This document shows positions 12,201-24,200 of a stretch of 64,000 bases of DNA, in pieces. The position numbers and the translations under genes were made by a program. Origin of the DNA: Branchiostoma floridae. Its lineage: Eukaryota; Chordata; Leptocardii; Amphioxiformes; Branchiostomatidae. How positions within the stretch are numbered: position 1 is the first letter of the stretch; each line of letters opens with the position of its first letter. The notes under the pieces are model-generated. The model had not been told where the DNA came from. It did not search any database and saw only the letters and a program-made list of their open reading frames with translations. The stretch covers positions 6,556,342 to 6,620,341 of the forward strand of contig NC_049995.1 of assembly GCF_000003815.2 (NCBI RefSeq). Direction: 5' to 3'.

Positions 12201-15200
12201 CAGTTCCTTTATCTGAGAACAAAGAGCTGATAAGGCTTCGACCCAGGAATATAGATTGGCTCAATTTTAATCAATGAACCATACCTAAAATTTGTAACTA
12301 AGATTATATCCAATAATAACACAAAAAGTACACACCTGTCAGACCCTGGGTTATATCCAGATCCTCCAGCTCCGTCAGAATAAGCGCTGTATGTGTGGCG
12401 CCCGGACCTTCCTGGTACACCAACACCCAGCGCTCGGCCTTCAACCTCACATNNNNNNNNNNNNNNNNNNNNNNNNNNNNNNNNNNNNNNNNNNNNNNNN
12501 NNNNNNNNNNNNNNNNNNNNNNNNNNNNNNNNNNNNNNNNNNNNNNNNNNNNNNNNNNNNNNNNNNNNNNNNNNNNNNNNNNNNNNNNNNNNNNNNNNNN
12601 NNNNNNNNNNNNNNNNNNNNNNNNNNNNNNNNNNNNNNNNNNNNNNNNNNNNNNNNNNNNNNNNNNNNNNNNNNNNNNNNNNNNNNNNNNNNNNNNCTCT
12701 ATTTCACTGGCCACAAAGAATACACATAATGGATTAGAATAGTTGTCAGACAATTCTACCATAATTAAACCTTAATTTACCTTCTTCAAAAGACTATGTG
12801 TTATACCCACCTTCGACACTAGGTTGAGTAAAACTGACCAGAATGACTCTGTCAGTTGTACTTGGAGATACACTGATGCTAAACTCGACCTGGGGGTTGG
12901 CCTGCACAGACCATGATAATGTCGCTGGGAGTCGTTGTAAGTAGAAACGTTCGTTTAGCTCAATCCGACTTGGCACAGGAGCAGAGACATCCACCAGGCT
13001 GTTAAAGTCCGTTGTAGACATCATGCTGGTGTAGTCCGTTTGAAGAGAGGCCAGATGACGGCTGAAGTAGAGTTGGAAGGTCGCGCGTATGACGCTGACC
13101 TGAAGATCCCCAGCCAAGGCCCCTGCTGTGAAAACGTAAGATTGAGTAAGCTACAGTTCCTTTATCTGAGAACAAAGAGCTGATAAGGCTTCGACCCAGG
13201 AATATAGATTGGCTCAATTTTAATCAATGAACCATACCTAAAATTTGTAACTAAGATTATATCCAATAATAACACAAAAAGTACACACCTGTCAGACCCT
13301 GGGTTATATCCAGATCCTCCAGCTCCGTCAGAATAAGCGCTGTATGTGTGGCGCCCGGACCTTCCTGGTACACCAACACCCAGCGCTCGGCCTTCAACCT
13401 CACATTGGCTGTTGCTATAAGATTGGCCAGTGGCACTCCGTCTTGGCTCTGAAGCTCTGTTAGCGACAGGTCAAAATCTTCGAGATGGAGTTCTTCGGAC
13501 AGTGGTGCGTCCAAGTTCAATTCCCAGACCGTTACGTCAGCACTCATAGCCGTGTAATCGAACACTGAAAAAAAGAGAACAACAACTGAGTGTATCATAC
13601 TTGTCTGTCATCCTTCATTTTCAAGGCATATGAATAGCCTACACTGGCCACAAAGAATACACATAATGGTTTAGAATAGTTGTCAGACAATTCTACCCTA
13701 ATTGAAAATTAATTTACCTTCTTCAAAAGACTATGTGTTATACCCACCTTCGACACTCGGTTGAGTAAAACTGACCAGAATGACTCTGTCAGTTGTACTT
13801 GGGGATACACTGATGCTAAACTCGACCTGGGGGTTGGCCTGCACAGACCATGATAATGTCGCTGGGAGTCGTTGTAAGTAGAAGCGTTCGTTTAGCTCAA
13901 TCCGACTTGGCACAGGAGCAGAGACATCCACCAGGCTGTTAAAGTCCGTTGTAGACATCATGCTGGTGTAGTCCGTTTGAAGAGAGGCCAGATGACGGCT
14001 GAAGTAGAGTTGGAAGGTCGCGCGTATGACGCTGACCTGAAGATCCCCAGCCAAGGCCCCTGCTGTGAAAACGTAAGATTGAGTAAGCTACAGTTCCTTT
14101 ATCTGAGAACAAAGAGCTGATAAGGCTTCGACCCAGGAATATAGATTGGCTCAATTTTAATCAATGAACCATACCTAAAATTTGTAACTAAGATTATATC
14201 CAATAATAACACAAAAAGTACACACCTGTCAGACCCTGGGTTATATCCAGATCCTCCAGCTCCGTCAGAATAAGCGCTGTATGTGTGGCGCCCGGACCTT
14301 CCTGGTACACCAACACCCAGCGCTCGGCCTTCAACCTCACATTGGCTGTTGCTATAAGATTGGCCAGTGGCACTCCGTCTTGGCTCTGAAGCTCTGTTAG
14401 CGACAGGTCAAAATCTTCGAGATGGAGTTCTTCGGACAGTGGTGCGTCCAAGTTCAATTCCCAGACCGTTACGTCAGCACTCATAGCCGTGTAATCGAAC
14501 ACTGAAAAAAAGAGAACAACAACTGAGTGTATCATACTTGTCTGTCATCCTTCATTTTCAAGGCATATGAATAGCCTACACTGGCCACAAAGAATACACA
14601 TAATGGTTTAGAATAGTTGTCAGACAATTCTACCCTAATTGAACCTTAATTTACCTTCTTCAAAAGACTATGTGTTATACCCACCTTCGACACTCGGTTG
14701 AGTAAAACTGACCAGAATGACTCTGTCAGTTGTGCTTGGGGATACACTGATGCTAAACTCGACCTGGGGGTTGGCCTGCACAGACCATGATAATGTCGCT
14801 GGGAGTCGTTGTAAGTAGAAGCGTTCGTTTAGCTCAATCCGACTTGGCACAGGAGCAGAGACATCCACCAGGCTGGTAAAGTCCGTTGTAGACATCATGC
14901 TGGTGTAGGCCGTTTGAAGAGAGGCCAGATGACGGCTGAAGTAGAGTTGGAAAGTCGCACGTATGACGCTGACCTGAACACCCGTAGGTAAGTCCCCTGC
15001 TGTAAAAAGAATAAGTTAACACAGTTTTATATCTCCAAGTACATGACAAACAAAAAAAGGCAAAATATTGAAAAAGTGTATCGTTAGATTATCAAAACTA
15101 AATAATGTGGCATACTTTGAAATCAAATTACAATTACACTTCATTGTTACTTTCGTTTTTGGCAACAAACTTTGGATCAGTCTCTACACCAAAGTATAAG

Positions 15201-18200
15201 ATTTCATACATTGCATTAGGAAATAAAATTGTAAATTAGAGTTAAGATGAGAATAAAACACAGAAACTACACACCTGTCAGACCCTCGGTTATGTCTAGG
15301 CTCCCCAACTCCGTCAGAATAAGCGATGTATGTGTGGCGCCCGGACCTTCCTGGTACACCAACACCCAGCGCTCCGCCTTCAACGTCATACTGGCTGTTC
15401 TTGCAAGATTGGCCAGTGGCACTCCGTCTTGGCTCTGCAGCTCTGTTAGTGACACCTGGAACTGTTCCAGCTGGAGTTCTTCGGACAGACCAGCATCCAA
15501 GTTTGATTCCCAGGACGTTACGTCAGCATCCATAGCCGCATAATCAAACACTGGAAGAAGAGAAGAACAACTAAGTCAATCATCCTTCATTTACATGGCA
15601 TATAAATAGCATAAACTGGTCAAAGAAAAAAAATATGTATAATGGCTGAGAATAGTTGTCATACAATGCTAAGAGAGACTATATGTTACACTCACCTTCG
15701 ACAGTCGGTTGAGTAAAGCTGACCAGAATGACTCTGTCACTTGTGCTTGGAGATACACTGATGCTAAACTCGACCTGGGGGTTGGCCTGCACAGACCATG
15801 ATAATGTCGCTGGGAGTCGTTGTAAGTAGAAGCGTTCGTTTAGCTCAATCCGACTGGGCACAGGAGCAGAGACATCCACCAGGCTGGTAAAGTCCGTTGT
15901 AGACATCATGCTGGTGTAGTCCGTTTGAAGAGAGGCCAGATGACGGCTGAAGTAGAGTTGGAAGGTCGCACGTATGACGCTGACCTGAACATTTACAGCC
16001 AACGCCCCAGCTGTGAAAACATAACATTGAGTAAGCTACAGTTTGTTTATCTGAGAACAAATAGCTGATAAGACTTTGACCCAGGAATATAAATTGTCTT
16101 AATTTTGATCAATGAATCATACCAAAAATTTTAGCTAAGGTTATATTCAATTAAACACAAAAACTACACACCTGTGAGACCCTGGGTTATATCCAGATCC
16201 TCCAGCTCCGTCAGAATAAGCGCTGTATGTGTGACGCCCGGACCTTCCTGGTACACCAACACCCAGCGCTCCGCCTTCAACCTCACATTGGCTGTTCTTA
16301 CAAGATTGACCAGTGGCACTCCGTCTTGGCTCTGCATCTCTGCTAGCGACACCTGGAATTGTTCCATCTGAAGTTCTTCGGAAAGTGCAGCATCCAAGTT
16401 CAATTCCCAGGCCGTTACGTCAGTTCGTATAGCCGCATAATCAAATACTGAAAGAAGAGAAGAACAGCTCAGTGTATCATTCTTCAATTAAATGGCAAAT
16501 AGAAAGGCTACATTGGCAACAGACAAATATACATAATGGCTGAGAATAGTTGTAAATACAATTCTAAAAAACCTTAGATTAACCTTCTTTGTAAGACACA
16601 CCCACCTTCGACACTCGGCTGAGTAAAGCTGACAAGAATGACCCTGTCAGTTGTACTTGGAGATAAACTGATGCTAAACTCGACCTGGGGGTTGGCCTGC
16701 ACAGACCATGATAATGTCGCTGGGAGTCGTTGTAAGTAGAAGCGTTCGTTTAGCTCAATCCGACTTGGCACAGGAGCAGAGACATCCACCAGGCTGTTAA
16801 AGTCCGTTGTAGACATCATGCTGGTGTAGTCCGTTTGAAGAGAGGCCAGATGACGGCTGAAGTAGAGTTGGAAGGTCGCACGTATGACGCTGACCTGAAC
16901 AGTTACAGCCAAGGCCCCTGCTGTGAAAACGTAAGATTGAGTAAGCTACAGTTCCTTTATCTGAGAACAAAAAGATGATAAGGCTTCGACCCAGGAATAT
17001 AAATTGGCTTAATTTTAATCAATGAACCATACCTAACATTTTTAGCTAAGATTATATCCAATAATGATATAAAAAGTACACACCTGTCAGACCCTGGGTT
17101 ATATCCAGATCCTTCAACTCCGTCAGAATCAGCGCTGTATGTGTGACGCCCGGACCTTCCTGGTACACCAACACCCAGCGCTCCGCCTTCAACCTCATAC
17201 TGGCTGTTCTTGCAAGATTGGTCAGTGGCACTCCGTCTTGGCTCTGCAGCTCTGTTAGTGACACCTGGAACTGTTCCAGCTGGAGTTCTTCGGACAGTGC
17301 AGCATCCAAGTTCGATTCCCATGCCGTTACGTCAGCATGCATAGCTGTATAATCAAAAACTGAAAAAAAAAGAGAAAAACAGCTGAGTGTATCATCCTTG
17401 GCAGATGAGTAGCCTACACTGTCCACAGAAAAAAAATGGCGAAGAACAGTTGTCACACAATTCTAAAAGAACCTTAGATTTAACTTCTTTGAAAGACTAT
17501 GTGTCACACTCACCTTCGACACTCGGTTGAGTAAAACTGACCAGAATGACTCTATCAGTTGTACTTGGGGATACACTGATGCTAAACTCGACCTGGGGGT
17601 TGGCCTGCACAGACCATGATAATGTCGCTGGGAGTCGTTGTAAGTAGAAGCGTTCGTTTAGCTCAATCCGACTTGGCACAGGAGCAGAGACATCCACCAG
17701 GCTGGCAAAGTCCGTTGTAGACATCATGCTGGTGTAGTCCGTTTGAAGAGAGGCCAGATGACGGCTGAAGTAGAGTTGGAAGGTCGCGCGGATGACGCTG
17801 ACTTGGACATTTGTAGGCAATGCCCCTGCAGTACCAAACAGCATAATGAATAAGTTAAGGTTCAAACATATGTCTGATTACAAAGCATAATAGGAAAAAA
17901 GTCACAATGATGAAACGGCAATTGAACGTAATCATACTAAACTATTTCGATAAAAGATGTAAGATTATACTATTTTAGGGCAACAATGTTGAATCGATTT
18001 CTACCCAGCAATATAAATTCGACATTATTGCACTACAAACACATAAGATATTTCCAGTATAGCACATAACATATANNNNNNNNNNNNNNNNNNNNNNNNN
18101 NNNNNNNNNNNNNNNNNNNNNNNNNNNNNNNNNNNNNNNNNNNNNNNNNNNNNNNNNNNNNNNNNNNNNNNNNNNACGAACAGATCCTCCAGCTCCGTCA

Positions 18201-21200
18201 GAATAAGCGCTGTATGTGTGACGCCCGGACCTTCCTGGTACACCAACACCCAGCGCTCCGCCTTCAACCTCACATTGGCTGTTGCTATAAGATTGGCCAG
18301 TGGCACTCCGTCTTGGCTCTGCAGCTCTGTTAGCGACACCTGAAATTGCTCGAGCTGGAGTTCTTCTGACAGTGCAGCATCCAATTTCGATTCCCAGGCC
18401 GTTACGTCAGCACGCATAGCCGTGTAATCGAAAACTGAAAAGGTGCAGCAACAAAACTACATGTAAGTCTCAGATCCTTCTTGTAGTGCTTGACGAATAT
18501 AAAATATTCCTCTAAGTAACTCTATTCTTCAGGACCAGAGGAAAACATACGTAGAAGAAAAGGCTATCATACAAATGAAAAAAAATTATCTTCTCTAATT
18601 TAATACTGTGTGTTACACCCACCTTCGACACTCGGTTGAGTAAAGCTGACCAGAATGACTCTGTCAGTTGAACTTGGGGATACACTGATGCTAAACTCGA
18701 CCTGGGGGTTGGCCTGCACAGACCATGATAATGTCGCTGGGAGTCGCTGTAAGTAGAAGCGTTCGTTTAGCTCAATTCGACTGGGCACAGGAGCAGAGAC
18801 ATCCACCAGGCTGTTAAAGTCCGTTGTAGACATCATGCTGGTGTAGTCCGTTTGAAGAGAGGCCAGATGACGGCTGAAGTAGAGTTCGTAGGCATTGCGT
18901 ATGGCACTGACCACAACTTTTGCAGGCAAGACCCCTGTAGTAACGAAGAACATGCTTACTGAAGTTCAGTTTTCTTATCATCTGAAGCAAGATTTAACAA
19001 TTATTGTAGAAAAAACACTTTCTGTAGTTTTATCTAGTATATGGCCGGTATAACCACCCTTCGGTGTAACACACCAGCTTGGCAGGCACGGGGCGCGGCA
19101 GTAGCTGGTTATACATGTATTAGACTGAATGACCCGTCACACCTTACCTCTGCACATCTATTTTCAAGCGTTCTTTAAAAACTATACAGAGAAGATGCTC
19201 CTACTATCCTTGGTGATACATTCAATAAAACAACTTCTTAATGACATGCGGTGAAGATGATGATGATGATGATTCTTAATCAATGAGTTCCAGTTTTTTC
19301 ATCATCTGAAGCATTGATGACTAAGGCGATATTTAGGAGATACGTAAAGGTTAGCAGTTGTCATAGGAAAAACACATTCAATAAGATTTCGCAATAACAC
19401 ATTTTGATTTCTAGTTTACAATTCCTTGCTAGGCATATGCCTAGATAAGATTTTGTCATTGCAAAATTACATTGACCCTATCATTCTCCGAACAGTCGGG
19501 CATACTGAGAATGAGACTCTCTTTTTACATACCAGTCAGACCCTGGGCTACGTCTAGGTTTTCCAACTCTGGCAGTAAAAGTGCTGTATGTGTGACGCCC
19601 GGCCCTTCATTGTACACCAACACCCAGCGCTCCGAAGTCAACTCCACGTTGGCTGTCCCTTCCAAATTGACCAATAGGGCTCCATCTTGGCTCTGAAGCT
19701 CTGTTAATGACACCTGGAACTCGTCTAGCTGAAGTTCCTCAGAAAGTGCAGCATCCACGTTTGAGACCCATGTGGTTATTTCCTCTTGCATGACATAGTA
19801 GTCAAACACTGTTGAACGGCCGGTATGATTAATTGATTTGCCTGATAGCATGGCAACTCTGCATACAAACGTTTGAACAATACATGACTTTGACAAAGAG
19901 CCTTTTCTTATGCATTTTAGTTGGTTAGAATGTATGATGTTAGTTGCCAAGATTTTTGATTTCTTAGTTCAATTTTTCATGGACCCTGTTCGTGGCTTTT
20001 CATTTTCTACAAAGTGTTTCATTCGATATTATAAGACCAATTGTACTTCGAAAGTAATAATGAATACATCCATACTGAACCCAGCTTGGCAGTTTTGCAA
20101 GAGTATTATACTTTCAAAGATCTATGGACAATATCATATGTCCTTCTTTAATTGTTACCCATTTACTACTAAAAAATTACAATGGTTTGTTTTTCATTCC
20201 CTACCCCTTGTTAACGTATGGCAGCCTAGGTTTTTATACATTTCATTAGTAATCGGTAAGCATGTACATTACTTACAAAGTCCCTGTGGTCCCTCAGACG
20301 AGTACATTGTTGTGGGGGCGGTGGATGGTAGGGTTGTCTTTGGTTTTGTCGATACCATAGGTTTTGTTGTATGACCAGCAGTTGTAAATGGTGCTGTTCC
20401 TGTAGTTGCTATTGTAGAGGTTCTTGTTGTAAAATCAGTACTTTTGGCAGTAGCTTCGGTTGTGAACTGACTAGACGTGTGCCCAACTGTTGTTGTAAAA
20501 GGTGCTGTTGCTGTAGGGTCTATTGTAGAAGGCATCGTTGTAAAAGCAGTACTTTTGGCTGTGGGTTCAGTTGTGACATGACTAGACGTATGTCCAACTG
20601 TTGTTGTAAAAGGTGCTGTTCCTGTAGGGTCTATTGTAGAAGGCATCGTTGTGAAAGCAGTACTTTTGGCTGTGGGTTCAGTTGTGAACTGACCGGACGT
20701 CTGTCCAAATGTTGTTGTAAAAGGTGTTGTTTCAATAGATGCTATTGTAGAGGCCCTTGTTGTAAAAGCGGTACTTTTGGCTGTGGGTTCAGTTGTGACA
20801 TGACTAGACGTATGTCCAACTGTTGTTGTAAAAGGTGCTGTTGCTGTAGGGTCTATGGTAGAAGGCATCGTTGTGAAAGCAGTACTTTTGGCTGTGGGTG
20901 CAGTTGTGACATGACTAGACGTATGTCCAACTGTTGTTGTAAAAGGTGCTGTTGCTGTAGGGTCTATGGTAGAAGGCATCGTTGTAAAAGCAGTACTTTT
21001 GGCAGTAGCTTCGGTTGTGAACTGACTAGACATGTGCCCAACTGTTGTTGTAAAAGGTGCTGTTGCTGTAGGGTCTATGGTAGAAGGCATCGTTGTAAAA
21101 GCAGTACTTTTGGCAGTAGCTTCGGTTGTGAACTGACTAGACGTGTGCCCAGCTGTTGTTGTAAAAGGTGCTGTTGCTGTAGGGTCTATGGTAGAAGGCA

Positions 21201-24200
21201 TCGTTGTGAAAGCAGTACTTTTGGCTGTGGTTTCAGTTGTGAACTGGCCGGACGTCTGTCCAAATGTTGTTGTAAAAGGTGCTGATACTGTAGGGTCTAT
21301 GGTAGAAGGCATCGTTGTGAAGCAGTCCTTTTGGGTGTGTTTCAGTTGTGAACTGGCCGGACGTCTGTCCAAATGTTTTGTAAAAGGTGTTGTTTCAATA
21401 GATGCTATGGTAGAAGGCATCGTTGTAAAAGCAGTACTTTTGGCAGTAGCTTCGGTTGTGAACTGACTAGACGTGTGCCCAACTGTTGTTGTAAAAGGTG
21501 CTGTTACTGTAGGGTCTATGGTAGAAGGCATCGTTGTGAAAGCAGTACTTTTGGCTGTGGCTTCAGTTGTGATCTGGCTAGACGTGTGCTTGCCTGTTGT
21601 TGTAAAACTAGCGGTGGGGACTGTCGTTTCTGCCTGTGTTGTTGACGTAAATGGCATTGTTGCAGTGGATGCTATGGAGGAGGCACTTGTTGTAAAACCA
21701 TCTGCAGTCGTTTCTGGCTGTGTTGTTTCAGTAGTGAACTGACCAGATGTTTTGACTCTTGTTGTAGTAAACGGCTTTGTTTCAGTAGACGTGATGGTAG
21801 AAGCTCTTGTAGTAGGACCAACAGTTGTGCGTAATGTTTCTAGTACTGTTTGAAAAGTTGTCCGAGGACCAGTTGTTTCTCTTTTTGTTGTAAATGGCAA
21901 TGTTGCAGTAGATGATGTTGTAGAGGCCTCTGTTGTAGGACTAGTGGTCGGTACAGTCGTCTCTGGTGCTGTTGTTACGGTAGAGAACTGGTCTGTTGTT
22001 ACTTTACTTGTTGCTTCAGATGTAATGCTTGTTGTAGAAGCTATGGTTGATGCCCTAGTTGTGTGATCAGCGGTTTTGGCTGTTGTGTCAGTTGTAAACA
22101 TGCCAGATGTCAGGTCACTTGTTGTGGATGCTATTGTTGTGGTGGATGCTTTAGAAGAAGCCTTAGTGGTGGTAAAACTAGCGGTGGTGGCTGTCGTTTC
22201 TGGCTGTGTTGTTTCAGTTGTGAATTGGCCGGACGTTTCTGCACTTGTTGCCGTAAATGGCGTTGTTGCAGTGGATGCTTTGGAAGAAGCTCCAACGGTG
22301 GTAAAACTAGCGGTGGTGGTTGAAGTTTCTGATTGCATTGTTTCAGTTGTGAACTGGCCGGATGTTTTTGCACGTGTCGTAAATGGCGTTGTTGCAGTGG
22401 ATGCTATGGAGGACGCACGTGTCGTAGAGTCATCTGTGGTCGTTTCTGGCTGTGTTGTTTCTGTTGTTACCTGACCAGATGTTTTTGCACGTGCTGTTGT
22501 AAACGGCAATGTTTCAGTAGACGTGGTGGTAGAAGCTCTTGTAGTAGGACCAACAGTTGTGCGTAATGTTTCTAGTACTGTTTGAAAAGTTGTCCGAGGA
22601 CCAGTTGTTTCTCTTTTTGTTGTATATGGCAATGTTGCAGTAGATGCTGTTGTAGAGACTCCTATTGTATGACTAGTGGTCGGTACAGTCGTCTCTGGTG
22701 CTGTTGTTACGGTAGAGAATTGGTCTGTTGTTAGTTTACTTGTTGCTTGAGATGTAATGCTTGTTGTAGAAGCTATGGTTGATGCCCTAGTTGTGCGATC
22801 AGCGGTTTTGGCTGTTGTGTCAGTTGTAAACATGCCAGATGTCAGGTCACTTGTTGTGGATGCTATTGTTGTGGTGGATGCTTCAGAAGAAGCCTTAGTG
22901 GTGGTAAAACTAACGGTGGTAGCTGTCGTTTCTGGCTGTGTTGTTTCAGTTGTGAATTGGCCGGACGTTTCTGCACTTGTTGCCGTAAATGGCGTTGTTG
23001 CAGTGGATGCTTTGGAAGAAGCTCCAACGGTGGTAAAACTAGCGGTGGTGGTTGAAGTTTCTGATTGCATTGTTTCAGTTGTGAACTGGCCGGATGTTTT
23101 TGCACGTGTCGTAAATGGCGTTGTTGCAGTGGATGCTATGGAAGACGCACGTGTCGTAGAGTCATCTGTGGTCGTTTCTGGCTGTGTTGTTTCTGTTGTT
23201 ACCTGACCAGATGTTTTTGCACGTGCTGTTGTAAACGGCAATGTTTCAGTAGACGAGATAGTAGAATCTCTTGTAGTAGAACCAGCAGTTGTGCCCAATG
23301 TTTCTAGAACTGTTTTATATGTTGTTCTTGGACCAGTTGTTGCTGGCGCTGTTGTTACAGTAGATGCTACTGTGGAGACCCCTGTTGTAGGACTAGTTGT
23401 TTGTATAGTCGACTCTTCTGCTGTTGGTGAAGATGAGAACTGACCTGTTGTAATTCTACTTGTTGTTTGAGACGGCAAAGTTGTTGTGGGAACTATTGTT
23501 GAGGACTTTGTTGTACGGCCAGCAGTTGTGATTGTAGATTCGGTGGTTACCAGATCGGACGTTTTCACATTTGTTGTAACTGGTGTTGTCGCAGTAGATG
23601 CTATTGAAGAAGCCCTTGTTGTAGGGCCAACGGTTGTGAATGTCGTTTCTAGTTCCGTTGTTACCGGTACCGTTGTGGCCTGGCCAGTTGTTTCTTTACT
23701 GGTTGTCAGGGGGAGTGTTTCAGTAGATTGTACTGTAGATGTCCTTGTTGTAGATCCAGGGGTTGTTTCTAAAGTCTCCAGTAATGTTTTATGAGATGTC
23801 ATTTCATTTGTTGATGTGAATAGCATTGTTGGGGTAGAAGCCTTCGTTAAAGGCCCAGTAGCTGTTAAAGTTGTTGCTGGTTCTACTGTTGCAGTTGTGA
23901 ACTTGGCAGTTGTTATGTCACGTGTTGAGCCCATCGTTGTTGGAAATACCATCGTTGGCATTCGCGCTGTAGAACTTGCAGTTGTGAATGCCGTTCCCAC
24001 ACCTGTGGTTACATCTGTGGTCTGCTCACTTGTCGTCGTTTTTCTGCTCTCCGTTGTTGTGTCAGGCCCTGCAAAACAAACCAGAACGCTTGATACCAAC
24101 ACTATGTACTCAGGATAGGGCTCGATAAACACTTAACAACAGACACTCCTGACTGGATCTGTACACTGTTATTCTGTATAGCATTCACACTTGTAATCAT

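Larger units (their letters stand above)
10869..19808 (-). repeat. Array of nine two-exon modules (a+b, about 196 residues each)
   Basis: Between B3 and TSP1 there are 18 exons alternating between type a (276 bases, 92 codons) and type b (usually 312 bases, 104 codons). All are symmetric phase 1-1. Type a carries [11 protein letters not shown] and ends near LDITQGLTG. Type b carries [33 protein letters not shown] and ends with a [13 protein letters not shown] stretch. The modules contain no cysteine apart from odd substitutions. I do not recognise the domain. An SEA-like fold is conceivable from the length and its position in a mucin, but I see no SEA motif. Copies differ from near identical (11.7-14.6 kb) to clearly diverged (first and last). 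Confidence 0.85.

Noticed and set aside
12391..12742. Open frames across N-runs (also at 60,649 and 62,253-63,099)
   Set aside because: Created by unknown bases. They carry no information.
10869..19808. Assignment of the a/b modules as SEA domains
   Set aside because: Size and mucin context suggest it, but I see no SEA sequence signature or GSVVV-type cleavage motif.
24069..24132. Signal-peptide-like text just before B3 (and before B2 at 37,928-38,039)
   Set aside because: It is read-through of the polypyrimidine tract of a strong acceptor. It has no ATG and the phase 1 junction is clear.
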